64,000 nt of DNA from CAZSHG01 sp964459995 (lineage in GTDB: Bacteria; UBP14; UBA6098). Within the stretch, counting starts at the first letter, position 1. Each line of letters opens with the position of its first letter. The stretch covers positions 124,001 through 188,000 of the forward strand of contig CAYWOR010000002.1 in assembly GCA_964459995.1 (NCBI GenBank), read 5' to 3'. The position numbers and the translations under genes were made by a program. The notes under the pieces were generated by a model. That model saw only the letters and a list, made by a program, of their open reading frames with translations. It did not search any database and was not told the DNA's origin. Positions 57,787-64,000 of the stretch are shown piece after piece.

Positions 57787-59251
57787 ATTTGAGAAAAACT
57801 ACTCTTCTCGTGGCAGTATCCCCACCCGCTAATCGTGCCCGCACGAGATATACGCCGGAGGGGAGAATTTCGTCGGGACGCCAGACGAACAATCCCCCCG
57901 CCTCGCGTTGCTCGGCACCCCCCTTAATAAGTGGGGCAGAAGGGATTCTTCCTACGATTCGCCCATTCACATCGAACACCTCGATTTCCGCGCCCGCGGG
58001 GGCAGTGACTGTTACCGCGGAATTGAATGGGTTGGGGTGGGCGGAAATATCAGGTGTTCGGGGAAGGTTTTGATTTTCTTCGATTGTCGAACTTCCGAGG
58101 GAGTCGAGTTTTGCTACGAAGAAATCGTAATCCCCTGCCCCAAATGAAGATACTGCGCCTGCTATTACGAAACCACCGTCTTCGGTAGGGATAACAGCGC
58201 TACCTAAATCGTAATTATCGCCCCCGAAATATGTATTCCAGAGAGTGTCTCCTTCTGAATCAAGACGAGATACCATAATATTGCTTGCCGATGATGTAGT
58301 AGGCTGAATCGAATTGATTGCTATAAATCCTCCATCGTCTAATAGCTTTATATCGTAGGCACTACAACTGTATCCCATGGCATATCTTTTCGACCATACC
58401 GTTTCGCCCATTTCGTTTATCTTTAGTAACCACCAATCCGATGCGAAGGGAGCTACGTCGTAAGCACCCGAAAGCACATATTCGCCATCACCTGTGTGTG
58501 ATATTGCCCTCATATAATTATTGTATGGGGCTGGATAATCTCTAATCCAAACGGTATCTCCAAATTCGGTCATTTTCATTGTGACTAGCTTGAAGTAACC
58601 TACCGAAGGACTGAGCTGTCTTTTTGTTATTGAAAGCAAATAGCAACTATCGCTCGTTGTCGCAACACTATTTATATATTCAAAGCTATTGTAATCCCCG
58701 AACTGATGAGACCATATTAGTGTTCCTATAGAATCCGTTAATAATATGCAGGCATCTCCAAAGCTTCCATCTCCGGCGGTTCCTGCCAATAGTATCTCAT
58801 TGTTTTGTAACATTAATGAATGATAAAGGCGATCCGAATAGTAGCTTCCGTAGAATCTTGTCCACAGAGGATCTCCGGTTTCGTTTAATCTCATCAGGAA
58901 CATGTCTTTGCTCGAACTCATTGGATTGAACATATCTCCCATAAGATAATATCCACCTGTTGTCTGGATAAGCCTTTTCCCTTCATCAACTTGGCCAGAA
59001 TGCCCAAATGTTTTTGACCATAGTTCATTGCCCTTTGAATCAATTTTGATTAGGAATACATCAGGGTAATCCTCTTCGCCGTATCCAAAGGATTCTGTTA
59101 TCCCGGTTATTAAGAACCCATTGTCGCTTGTCTGGATAATGTCACAGGGCCGGTCGTTGCTTGTTCCGCCGTAGGTGCGCTCCCAACCGGCTTGAGTGTG
59201 ACAACATACTAACAGGACAACAATTATTATTATTTTACATTGAATGTTCAT
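57785..59251 (-). CDS. Secreted repeat protein (delta-60-like propeller) with sorting-type C-terminus
   Basis: 488 residues. Signal peptide (IIIIVVLLVCCHTQA). Residues 20-380 hold about six repeats of 50 residues with the pattern DGGFxxxG...DxxLxKxDxxGxxxWxxxxG (DNGFLITGITESFG, KGNELWSKTFG, GDPLWTRFYG, ETVWSKRYA), a propeller common in FCB exoproteins. The final 80 residues are the Por/FlgD-like module (AHPNPFNSAVTV, EVFDVNGRIVGRI, LPSGVYLVRA...VVFLK). Inside it an extra APLIKGGAEQREAGG sits where relatives have a short turn. The DNA is more AT-rich than neighbouring genes. AGGAGAA precedes the ATG. Confidence 0.78.
   Translation of the reverse strand: MNIQCKIIIIVVLLVCCHTQAGWERTYGGTSNDRPCDIIQTSDNGFLITGITESFGYGEEDYPDVFLIKIDSKGNELWSKTFGHSGQVDEGKRLIQTTGGYYLMGDMFNPMSSSKDMFLMRLNETGDPLWTRFYGSYYSDRLYHSLMLQNNEILLAGTAGDGSFGDACILLTDSIGTLIWSHQFGDYNSFEYINSVATTSDSCYLLSITKRQLSPSVGYFKLVTMKMTEFGDTVWIRDYPAPYNNYMRAISHTGDGEYVLSGAYDVAPFASDWWLLKINEMGETVWSKRYAMGYSCSAYDIKLLDDGGFIAINSIQPTTSSASNIMVSRLDSEGDTLWNTYFGGDNYDLGSAVIPTEDGGFVIAGAVSSFGAGDYDFFVAKLDSLGSSTIEENQNLPRTPDISAHPNPFNSAVTVTAPAGAEIEVFDVNGRIVGRIPSAPLIKGGAEQREAGGLFVWRPDEILPSGVYLVRARLAGGDTATRRVVFLK
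57918..57936. repeat. Short palindrome inserted in the sorting module
   Basis: A GC-armed palindrome (CCCCCCTTAATAAGTGGGG) encodes the PLIKGG of an extra peptide. It resembles the mobile CCCCCTTATTAAGGGGG-type palindromes found in many bacteria. Confidence 0.5.
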
Positions 59252-59283
59252 TTTAATTCTCCTGAAAGGGGGGCGAAAAATGA

Positions 59284-59670
59284 TTATTGATTTAAGACTA
59301 AATCAACAATATCATTGACCATAGCACTTGTGCCATCCTGGTGAGTTGAACACGTCCAACAGGGGCATCCTTTGGGAATGCTGTAATCCGCTGGTTCACA
59401 TACTTCGTTACACTGGTTTTGTGGTTTACATATATTCAGGGGATTGTTGGGATTGTTTACATAATAGACAATTATACTGCTTTGGTTCGATAAATCATAA
59501 TATGTTACCTCCATGACAAATCCCTCTTGAACCATTTCCTGCTGTTTTGCATATGGGACATTCCAGATATCCCAATCCCCAACGTCCTCGCAGACGTAAG
59601 TGGTATCTGCCACTGCAGTGATTGCGATGAACACGAATGCCAATACGGCAAAAATGTATGTTTTATTCAC
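59284..59670 (-). CDS. Small Cys-rich secreted protein, unknown
   Basis: 128 residues from a GTG with AAGGAG upstream. Signal peptide ends ITAVAD. The mature part has a lone early Cys (TYVCED) and a cluster C-x5-C-x3-C-x9-C-x-C-x2-C (ICKPQNQCNEVCEPADYSIPKGCPCWTC, split here by position). Such spacing suggests disulfides or a metal site. No family recognised. It is 32 bases upstream of the propeller gene and probably in the same unit. Base composition is AT-rich. Confidence 0.65.
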   Translation of the reverse strand: MNKTYIFAVLAFVFIAITAVADTTYVCEDVGDWDIWNVPYAKQQEMVQEGFVMEVTYYDLSNQSSIIVYYVNNPNNPLNICKPQNQCNEVCEPADYSIPKGCPCWTCSTHQDGTSAMVNDIVDLVLNQ

Positions 59671-60124
59671 GATAATACTCCTTGATAATTGTTTACTTAT
59701 ATGTCATCAAATAAATGAGCCTGCGCAAGATAACCTCGCGCAGGCGAAAAAAATGAAAATTAGTCTTTCCGTTAAGAATAGAGATAGTTGACGCCCCCCC
59801 CCATATATTTTAGGAGTTTCTATGCGCTTCAGAACAACTGTCGCTTTTTCCTTATGTTCGCTTCGTTCGCTCATAAGCATTATTGTCTATTTCTTAGAAT
59901 AAAATAGGGGAAATGAATGTTAATGTCAAGAGTTGTTTTTATTTTTTTCCTCTCTCATTTCGAATACACCACCCTCTTCATAGCCGTCGTTTTGGGTAAA
60001 GGGGATTTCCGCCATTCTTCGGCTATTAAGGTCGTAATTTATTTTTAAGGGTAAATTCACTTCGATAATCCCATTCGGCTCTGTAATCAACCGCCTACGC
60101 GTGTTCATTCTGCGACAAAAGGCT
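59671..60124. other. AT-rich intergenic stretch
   Basis: Holds a perfect 8-bp hairpin GCCTGCGC / GCGCAGGC (59719-59726, 59738-59745) without a good T run. A 60-codon minus-strand frame (59926-60108) is open but lacks a ribosome site and family. Nothing else supportable. Confidence 0.5.
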
Positions 60125-60153
60125 TTGCATTATCGACACGAAGTCTGTATATT
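60125..60153 (+). promoter_or_regulatory. Promoter of the nuclease-deoC-rlmH operon
   Basis: TTGCAT (60125-60130), 17-base spacer, TATATT (60148-60153); a TTGGAG box then precedes the ATG at 60175. Confidence 0.65.
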
Positions 60154-60174
60154 TTGAAAGACGATTGGAGCGTT

Positions 60175-60690
60175 ATGAAGAGATGGATTTCGATAGCACT
60201 TGCAATTTCACTTCTCGCGATGTCCTGCGACCGCTCGGTGAGGCCGAATCCACCCAATCCAAACGATGACGAGGGCATCACATATCGAATTGTCGATGTT
60301 ATCGACGGCGACACTGTCCGGCTCGACGACGGCCAGACTATACGGCTTGTGGGAATCGACACCCCCGAGATGAACCATGGCGGGACCCCCGAACCCTGCG
60401 CTGTCGAGGCGAAGGAATACACTCGAAGCAACGCGCTATATCGTTATTGTTATTTGATTTACAACACTTCAGTCGGCGATTCTATCGACTATTATGGGCG
60501 CACATTGGCTTTCGTGCATATTCTTCCAGACAGCCTTTGCCTAAATGTCGAGATTGTCCGCGCCGGATGGAGCGAAGATTGGGATTCTTATCCTGTCCGA
60601 TGGGATTATGAGGTTTTATTCGAGGCCGCGGAGACCGAGGCGATTGCCGCAGGACGCGGAATATGGAACATTTCAGCCAATTGCGAGTGA
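60175..60690 (+). CDS. Thermonuclease-family lipoprotein
   Basis: 171 residues from the ATG at 60175. Signal with lipobox (LAMSC), then a staphylococcal nuclease-like fold: VIDGDTVRLDDGQTIRLVGIDTPE, YGRTLAFV, LNVEIVRAGWS. Asp21-, Arg35-, Glu43- and Arg87-type residues appear present (DGD, RLVGIDTPE, GRTL). Probably an exported, membrane-anchored nuclease that degrades external DNA or RNA. Six bases ahead of deoC. Confidence 0.88.
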   Translation: MKRWISIALAISLLAMSCDRSVRPNPPNPNDDEGITYRIVDVIDGDTVRLDDGQTIRLVGIDTPEMNHGGTPEPCAVEAKEYTRSNALYRYCYLIYNTSVGDSIDYYGRTLAFVHILPDSLCLNVEIVRAGWSEDWDSYPVRWDYEVLFEAAETEAIAAGRGIWNISANCE

Positions 60691-60696
60691 GGAACA

Positions 60697-61476
60697 ATGG
60701 AACAAGAGTTTATCCAACGTATTATCGACGAGGTCGAATCGGAATTCGGGGTTATGGTCAGCCCTGTCGTTTCACCTGATTGGCGTTTGATGGAGGATTC
60801 GCGGCTTATGCTTCGCGACAAAGCGAGTGCTCCTCCCTGTGTTGCGCCGCTTATCGATCACACCGCTCTTAAATCGGATATTACAGAGGTCGATATCGAG
60901 CAGTTATGCAAAGAAGCTTTGGAAAATCGTTTCGCGAGTGTTTGCGTGAATCCTTGCTGGGTGCGGTTGGCGTCGGAGTTTCTCAAAGACGAGCTTTCGA
61001 TGGTCTGCACGGTTGTCGGTTTTCCTTTGGGCGCGAATGTTCCGGAGATAAAGGCCAATGAGGCTGTGCGTGCGGTCGAGGACGGTGCGGAGGAGATCGA
61101 TATGGTGCTCAATATTGGAGCAGTCAAGTCCGGGAGATGGGAATTTGTTTTCTCCGATATCGTGAGTGTAATCGAGGCGGTTTCGCCAATTGCGGTGAAG
61201 GTTATTCTCGAAACCTGTCTTCTCGCCGAGGACGAGATTGTTCGTGCGAGCGCGATATGCGGCTCTGCTGGGGCGGCCTATGTTAAAACGAGCACCGGAT
61301 TTTCAAAAAGCGGCGCGACAGAATCTGTATTAAAACTCATGGCCTCGACTGTTGGTGATAAACTCGGAATCAAAGCCTCCGGCGGAATCGGCGATTTTGA
61401 AACCGCAATGAGAATGATCAAAGCCGGCGCGACGCGTATCGGTTCGAGCAAATCACTCGTTATAGTCGCTGAATGA
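60697..61476 (+). CDS. deoC: Deoxyribose-phosphate aldolase with N-terminal helix
   Basis: 259 residues; the catalytic domain is class I DeoC: Asp54 in IDHTALKSD, Asp135 in EIDMVLNIGA, Lys168 in AVKVILETC and Schiff-base Lys197 in AAYVKTSTGFSKSGAT. Cleaves deoxyribose 5-phosphate to acetaldehyde and glyceraldehyde 3-phosphate. Residues 1-18 (MEQEFIQRIIDEVESEFG) form an added amphipathic helix followed by a Pro-rich linker to residue 48, longer than plain DeoC. The nuclease next door suggests DNA salvage. Overlaps rlmH by 4 bases. Confidence 0.92.
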   Translation: MEQEFIQRIIDEVESEFGVMVSPVVSPDWRLMEDSRLMLRDKASAPPCVAPLIDHTALKSDITEVDIEQLCKEALENRFASVCVNPCWVRLASEFLKDELSMVCTVVGFPLGANVPEIKANEAVRAVEDGAEEIDMVLNIGAVKSGRWEFVFSDIVSVIEAVSPIAVKVILETCLLAEDEIVRASAICGSAGAAYVKTSTGFSKSGATESVLKLMASTVGDKLGIKASGGIGDFETAMRMIKAGATRIGSSKSLVIVAE

Positions 61477-61928
61477 AGATTAAAATCATCCATATCGGCA
61501 AATTAAGCATTAGCTACAAAGATTCGGTGCAGTATTACACCGATAGGCTTTCCCATTATTGCGAGCTGGAGATAGTCAGCGTCAAACAGGCGAAAAATAT
61601 GCCCGATGACAAAGCGGTCGAGATTGAAGGCGAACGTTTGCTAAAAGCCATCGAGGGTGAGGATTGTATTGTCGCGCTTTCCGAGGAGGGGAAAACTCTT
61701 CGGTCTGTGGAATTTGCCAACTGGCTCTCTGTGGCGCGCACCTACGCAGGATGTGTTACATTCGTTATAGGTGGAGCCTTTGGGCTTTCCAACGAGGTCA
61801 AACAAAAAGCGGATTTGCTTCTTTCGCTCTCGCCTTTGACATTCCAGCACGATCTCGCACAACTCGTTCTTCTCGAACAAATATACCGTGCAATGACGAT
61901 TATGCGCGGCGAAAGCTACCATAAATGA
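61473..61928 (+). CDS. rlmH: 23S rRNA pseudouridine-1915 methyltransferase
   Basis: 151 residues. SPOUT methyltransferase: IHIGKLSISYKDSVQYYTDRL, LSEEGKTLRSVEFA, FVIGGAFGLS and the knot-forming LSLSPLTFQHDLAQLVLLEQIYRA. Methylates the pseudouridine in helix 69. Confidence 0.95.
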   Translation: MKIKIIHIGKLSISYKDSVQYYTDRLSHYCELEIVSVKQAKNMPDDKAVEIEGERLLKAIEGEDCIVALSEEGKTLRSVEFANWLSVARTYAGCVTFVIGGAFGLSNEVKQKADLLLSLSPLTFQHDLAQLVLLEQIYRAMTIMRGESYHK

Positions 61929-61995
61929 AGCGGTTGGCGTGATTCGTGCCCGAAGGGTAGCACGAAGCATGACAACCGCGGGGTGCGGAAGCACA

Positions 61996-62727
61996 TTAGA
62001 TATCGCCTGTCCAGCGAAGTGCGATGGTCGAAAGGGCGATTGCGGCAGTTTCGGCGCGAAGTCGTCGTTGCCCGAGTGAAACCGGAACTCCTCCGGCATT
62101 CGAGACTGCTTTGCGCTCGTCGGCGGAAAAACCGCCTTCCGGGCCCACAAAAAGCCATACTTTCTCGCCGAGTTTGGGCAAATTCACCGGAAAATTCGGA
62201 AGTCCGTTTTCGTCGGCTATGATTAGATGATCATAGCGCTTTTCGGCAATTATCTCATGGACCGTTTTGGGCGGCTCGATCTGTGGCAAAAATGCTCTTC
62301 GAGACTGCTTCATAGCTCGGATAGCAACAATTTCCAATCTTTCGAAAAATTTGCCGTCTGGACGAATCCGCTCGATACCGTAATCAGCATGTATTGGAAT
62401 CAGCCGTGATATTCCAAGCTGAACGCAGGCGTCCCAAGCCCATTCGAGCTGTTTGGGCTTTATCGCACCGAGGCACATCGTGAATTCAATAACCGGTTCG
62501 GGAGTGGCGATAGCTTCGCCTTTGATTTCGCCGCGGGAAAATTCCTTGTCGGCGCGAGTGATTATCACATGGTATGTTTTCCCAGCGCCATCGACAACTA
62601 TTACCTCGTCATCGACACCGGCTCGAAGAACCTTCGCCAAATGGTGGCTTTCCTCCTGCGGAAAAATCACTCTGCCGTTCTGGATATTCTCTGGCGGAAC
62701 AAAAAAATTTGTGGTCGTGTGTTTCAT
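61996..62727 (-). CDS. rsmE: 16S rRNA m3U1498 methyltransferase
   Basis: 243 residues. SPOUT fold: NFFVPPENI, HHLAKVLRAGVDDEV, KPKQLEWAWDACVQLGISRLIP and the knot LFVGPEGGFSADE...LGQRRLRAETAAIALSTI. Convergent with rlmH. No ribosome site is visible before the ATG, and a terminator hairpin lies six bases upstream. Confidence 0.95.
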   Translation of the reverse strand: MKHTTTNFFVPPENIQNGRVIFPQEESHHLAKVLRAGVDDEVIVVDGAGKTYHVIITRADKEFSRGEIKGEAIATPEPVIEFTMCLGAIKPKQLEWAWDACVQLGISRLIPIHADYGIERIRPDGKFFERLEIVAIRAMKQSRRAFLPQIEPPKTVHEIIAEKRYDHLIIADENGLPNFPVNLPKLGEKVWLFVGPEGGFSADERKAVSNAGGVPVSLGQRRLRAETAAIALSTIALRWTGDI

Positions 62728-62732
62728 AATTT

Positions 62733-62760
62733 AAAAAAGGGCGGGTGATTAGCCCGCCCT
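62733..62760 (-). terminator. Terminator of the low-complexity exported protein gene
   Basis: Perfect 8-bp stem AGGGCGGG / CCCGCCCT with a 7-base loop; on the minus strand six T follow (A at 62733-62738), ending five bases before the rsmE ATG. Confidence 0.88.
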
Positions 62761-62773
62761 ACATTGCCGGATG

Positions 62774-63238
62774 TTATTCGATTCTTCGCTTCGAGGTGCC
62801 GCCCGAACTTTTTTCGAGGCGGTCGTCTATACCGTTTTTGTTCTCGTCGATGAACACATCGCGTGACTTCGAGCTTGTAGCCTTTGCCTCCGACGCCGCC
62901 GATGGAGCTAGAGCCGGTGCAGAAGAGGATTTGCCGGTTGAAGATGTAGAGATTGTTCTTCTGCTTGGTTCGCTTGTTGTCGGCGAGCTTCTGTAGCTTT
63001 TCTCCGAAGGTTCACGGTCAGCTTCTTTGGCCGATTGATATACCTCCGCCGCGCCACGGAAAAGGGTCTCTATTATGCCGCCGAGGTTTGTTTTCTGCGT
63101 TTCATCGTGAGGAGCAACCACAGCATCGGAGGAGATTGATTCTTCTTTTGCCTTACGGTCGAGCGTGTCCTCGGTCTGCGCGAACAGCGGCGTCATCGTG
63201 AGGATTCCGAGTAAGATTATGTAGGCGACTTTTTTCAT
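62774..63238 (-). CDS. Exported low-complexity protein, possible calcium-binding tail
   Basis: 154 residues from the ATG at 63238. Signal peptide (VAYIILLGILTMTPLFAQ). The body is Ser/Thr/Glu/Arg-rich and probably disordered; the end reads DENKNGIDDRLEKS, an acidic D-x-N-x-N-x-I-D loop like a thrombospondin type-3 or EF-hand calcium site. The promoter leaves no room for a leader. Function unknown; it may pair with the next protein, which is also Ser/Thr-rich. Confidence 0.68.
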   Translation of the reverse strand: MKKVAYIILLGILTMTPLFAQTEDTLDRKAKEESISSDAVVAPHDETQKTNLGGIIETLFRGAAEVYQSAKEADREPSEKSYRSSPTTSEPSRRTISTSSTGKSSSAPALAPSAASEAKATSSKSRDVFIDENKNGIDDRLEKSSGGTSKRRIE

Positions 63239-63245
63239 CTTTCCA

Positions 63246-63274
63246 ATTATAAGATGTTGAGTCCTGATTGTCAA
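63246..63274 (-). promoter_or_regulatory. Perfect consensus promoter, probably leaderless
   Basis: Minus strand TTGACA (63274-63269), 17-base spacer, TATAAT (63251-63246), then seven bases to the ATG at 63238. GGAAAG in the gap would not be in the mRNA if transcription starts seven bases after the -10. Confidence 0.85.
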
Positions 63275-63277
63275 GAC

Positions 63278-64000
63278 TTACCTACTCCTTTTGCTCGTCG
63301 ATGAACTTTCGCTCGTCGGCGTGCTTTTCGAGGTGCTTCTGCTCGTCGTTGTTTTAGTTCCGGTTTCGACCGTTGTTTTCGAATGACTCTCGGTTGTGAC
63401 ACTCGATGTTGTTTTTGAAACCGTCGGAGGTGTCGTTTTCAATTCCGAACCTGTTTTTGTCTCGATTGTTCTGCCGGATTCTCTTTCGGGTTCGGTGGAT
63501 GGCGGCTCTGGCCTTGTCGATATAGTCTCCGAGCTTCTCTTCGTTGTAATATTTTCCGGTTCGGTCGATGGCGATGTGAAATCGCGAATATTGCCCGGAG
63601 AGTTTTCCACGGAAGTTCCGCGGTTTGTTGTCGAAGGTGTGGAAGGCACCGTTGCAGTGCTTCTTCTGGTTTCCTGAGTAGATGGCACAACTGAATCGCT
63701 TCTTTTGCTGTCCGGAGTTACAGTTTCTATCGGTGATGTTCCGCTTCTATGAGATGGAGCAGTGGTCGAGACCTCCGGCGAGGTGCTTCTTCTCGATACA
63801 ACCTCGCGATATTCTCTGGAAGTCCATTCTGAAGGCGTTTCTCGCACGCGATATTCAGTTCCTCTCGATGCCAAGGTTCTCTCGACAACTTCAGGAACCG
63901 GCCTTTCGAAGCCATTTCGGCGAGGAATTCGGTCGTATGTCGAATAGGTTCTATCCAACTGCACCGAGTAACGGTAGCGGTATCTTCCATCGACATAGAT
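63278..64000 (-). CDS. Ser/Thr-rich mucin-like protein, 5' end beyond window
   Basis: 240 residues are visible; the frame stays open to the window edge (YVDGRYRYRYSVQLDRTYSTY), so the start is outside. Residues after about 75 are almost all Ser, Thr, Glu, Pro and Arg, with repeated TTS/SKS/STEP units and a tail SESSSTSKRSR. No signal can be judged. It may be an exported, possibly O-glycosylated stalk; the GT-C enzyme at 23801 is a candidate modifier, but that is speculation. Rich antisense frames here are shadows of the biased composition. Confidence 0.65.
   Translation of the reverse strand: MYVDGRYRYRYSVQLDRTYSTYDRIPRRNGFERPVPEVVERTLASRGTEYRVRETPSEWTSREYREVVSRRSTSPEVSTTAPSHRSGTSPIETVTPDSKRSDSVVPSTQETRRSTATVPSTPSTTNRGTSVENSPGNIRDFTSPSTEPENITTKRSSETISTRPEPPSTEPERESGRTIETKTGSELKTTPPTVSKTTSSVTTESHSKTTVETGTKTTTSRSTSKSTPTSESSSTSKRSR

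Noticed and set aside
59926..60108. 60-codon minus-strand ORF
   Set aside because: No ribosome site, no family, and it runs into the promoter region of the nuclease gene; kept only as a note in the intergenic entry.
63439..63996. Antisense and alternative-frame ORFs in the Ser/Thr-rich gene
   Set aside because: Low-complexity sequence keeps several frames open; only the frame 63278-64000 has the aromatic, charged N-terminal part that looks like a real protein.

Overview
The window looks like a chromosomal segment of an uncultivated, Gram-negative (diderm) bacterium of the FCB type (Zixibacteria, Cloacimonadota, Marinimicrobia, WOR-3/TA06-like lineages). The grounds are lipid A/Kdo genes (lpxK, waaA), a GWxTD-domain protein, two PorV/PorQ-like outer-membrane proteins, and several large secreted proteins that end in a YPNPFN...GR...SGxYxxR type C-terminal module. 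Species-level placement is not possible from the sequence alone. Coding density is high, many genes overlap by 1-14 bases, and promoters, where visible, are close to the sigma-70 consensus.

Layout. 1-5.8 kb: end of a GWxTD protein, an acidic TPR protein, dus, pyrK-pyrD and the lipoprotein rlpA. 6-13.9 kb: two very large envelope proteins (PorV/OmpA-like fusion, 1004 aa; repeat-rich surface protein, 1500 aa), each closed by a strong terminator. 14-18.2 kb (minus): three small lipoproteins, an M29-like aminopeptidase and an SPFH protein. 18.5-20.6 kb: DUF1385-prfA, convergent on pyrG. 22.5-31.2 kb: P-loop protein, adenosine-specific kinase, GT-C membrane protein, exonuclease-DinG helicase, folD, HTH protein, DUF362 ferredoxin. 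31.4-37.2 kb (minus): nadK, hexose-phosphate mutase, BNR-type secreted protein, PorV-like protein, gmhA, VOC protein. 37.4-41.8 kb: tRNA-Val(GAC), thrS-infC-rpmI-rplT-pheS. 42-43.8 kb (minus): PD-(D/E)XK nuclease plus exonuclease III. 44.4-51.9 kb (minus): secreted metalloprotease, suhB, LPLAT, waaA, lpxK, nadA. 52-57.7 kb: unknown exported protein, queD-queE-queC, GH57 enzyme, class I aldolase. 57.8-59.7 kb (minus): delta-60-like repeat protein and a Cys-rich secreted protein. 60.2-64 kb: nuclease lipoprotein, deoC, rlmH, rsmE and two low-complexity exported proteins.

Most genes are housekeeping (pyrimidine, NAD, folate, queuosine, translation, LPS) interleaved with envelope proteins that probably share one export/anchoring route.

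The most unusual signals are these: a degenerate 21-bp array (44025-44365) that flips orientation at about 44201 and sits upstream of a two-gene nuclease operon; several promoters whose -10 box lies only 7-8 bases from the start codon, implying leaderless mRNAs; two 18-bp palindromes with centres exactly 21 bp apart ahead of the DUF1385-prfA promoter; an infC with no start codon other than ATC; and a tRNA-Val followed by a terminator that leaves thrS without promoter space.
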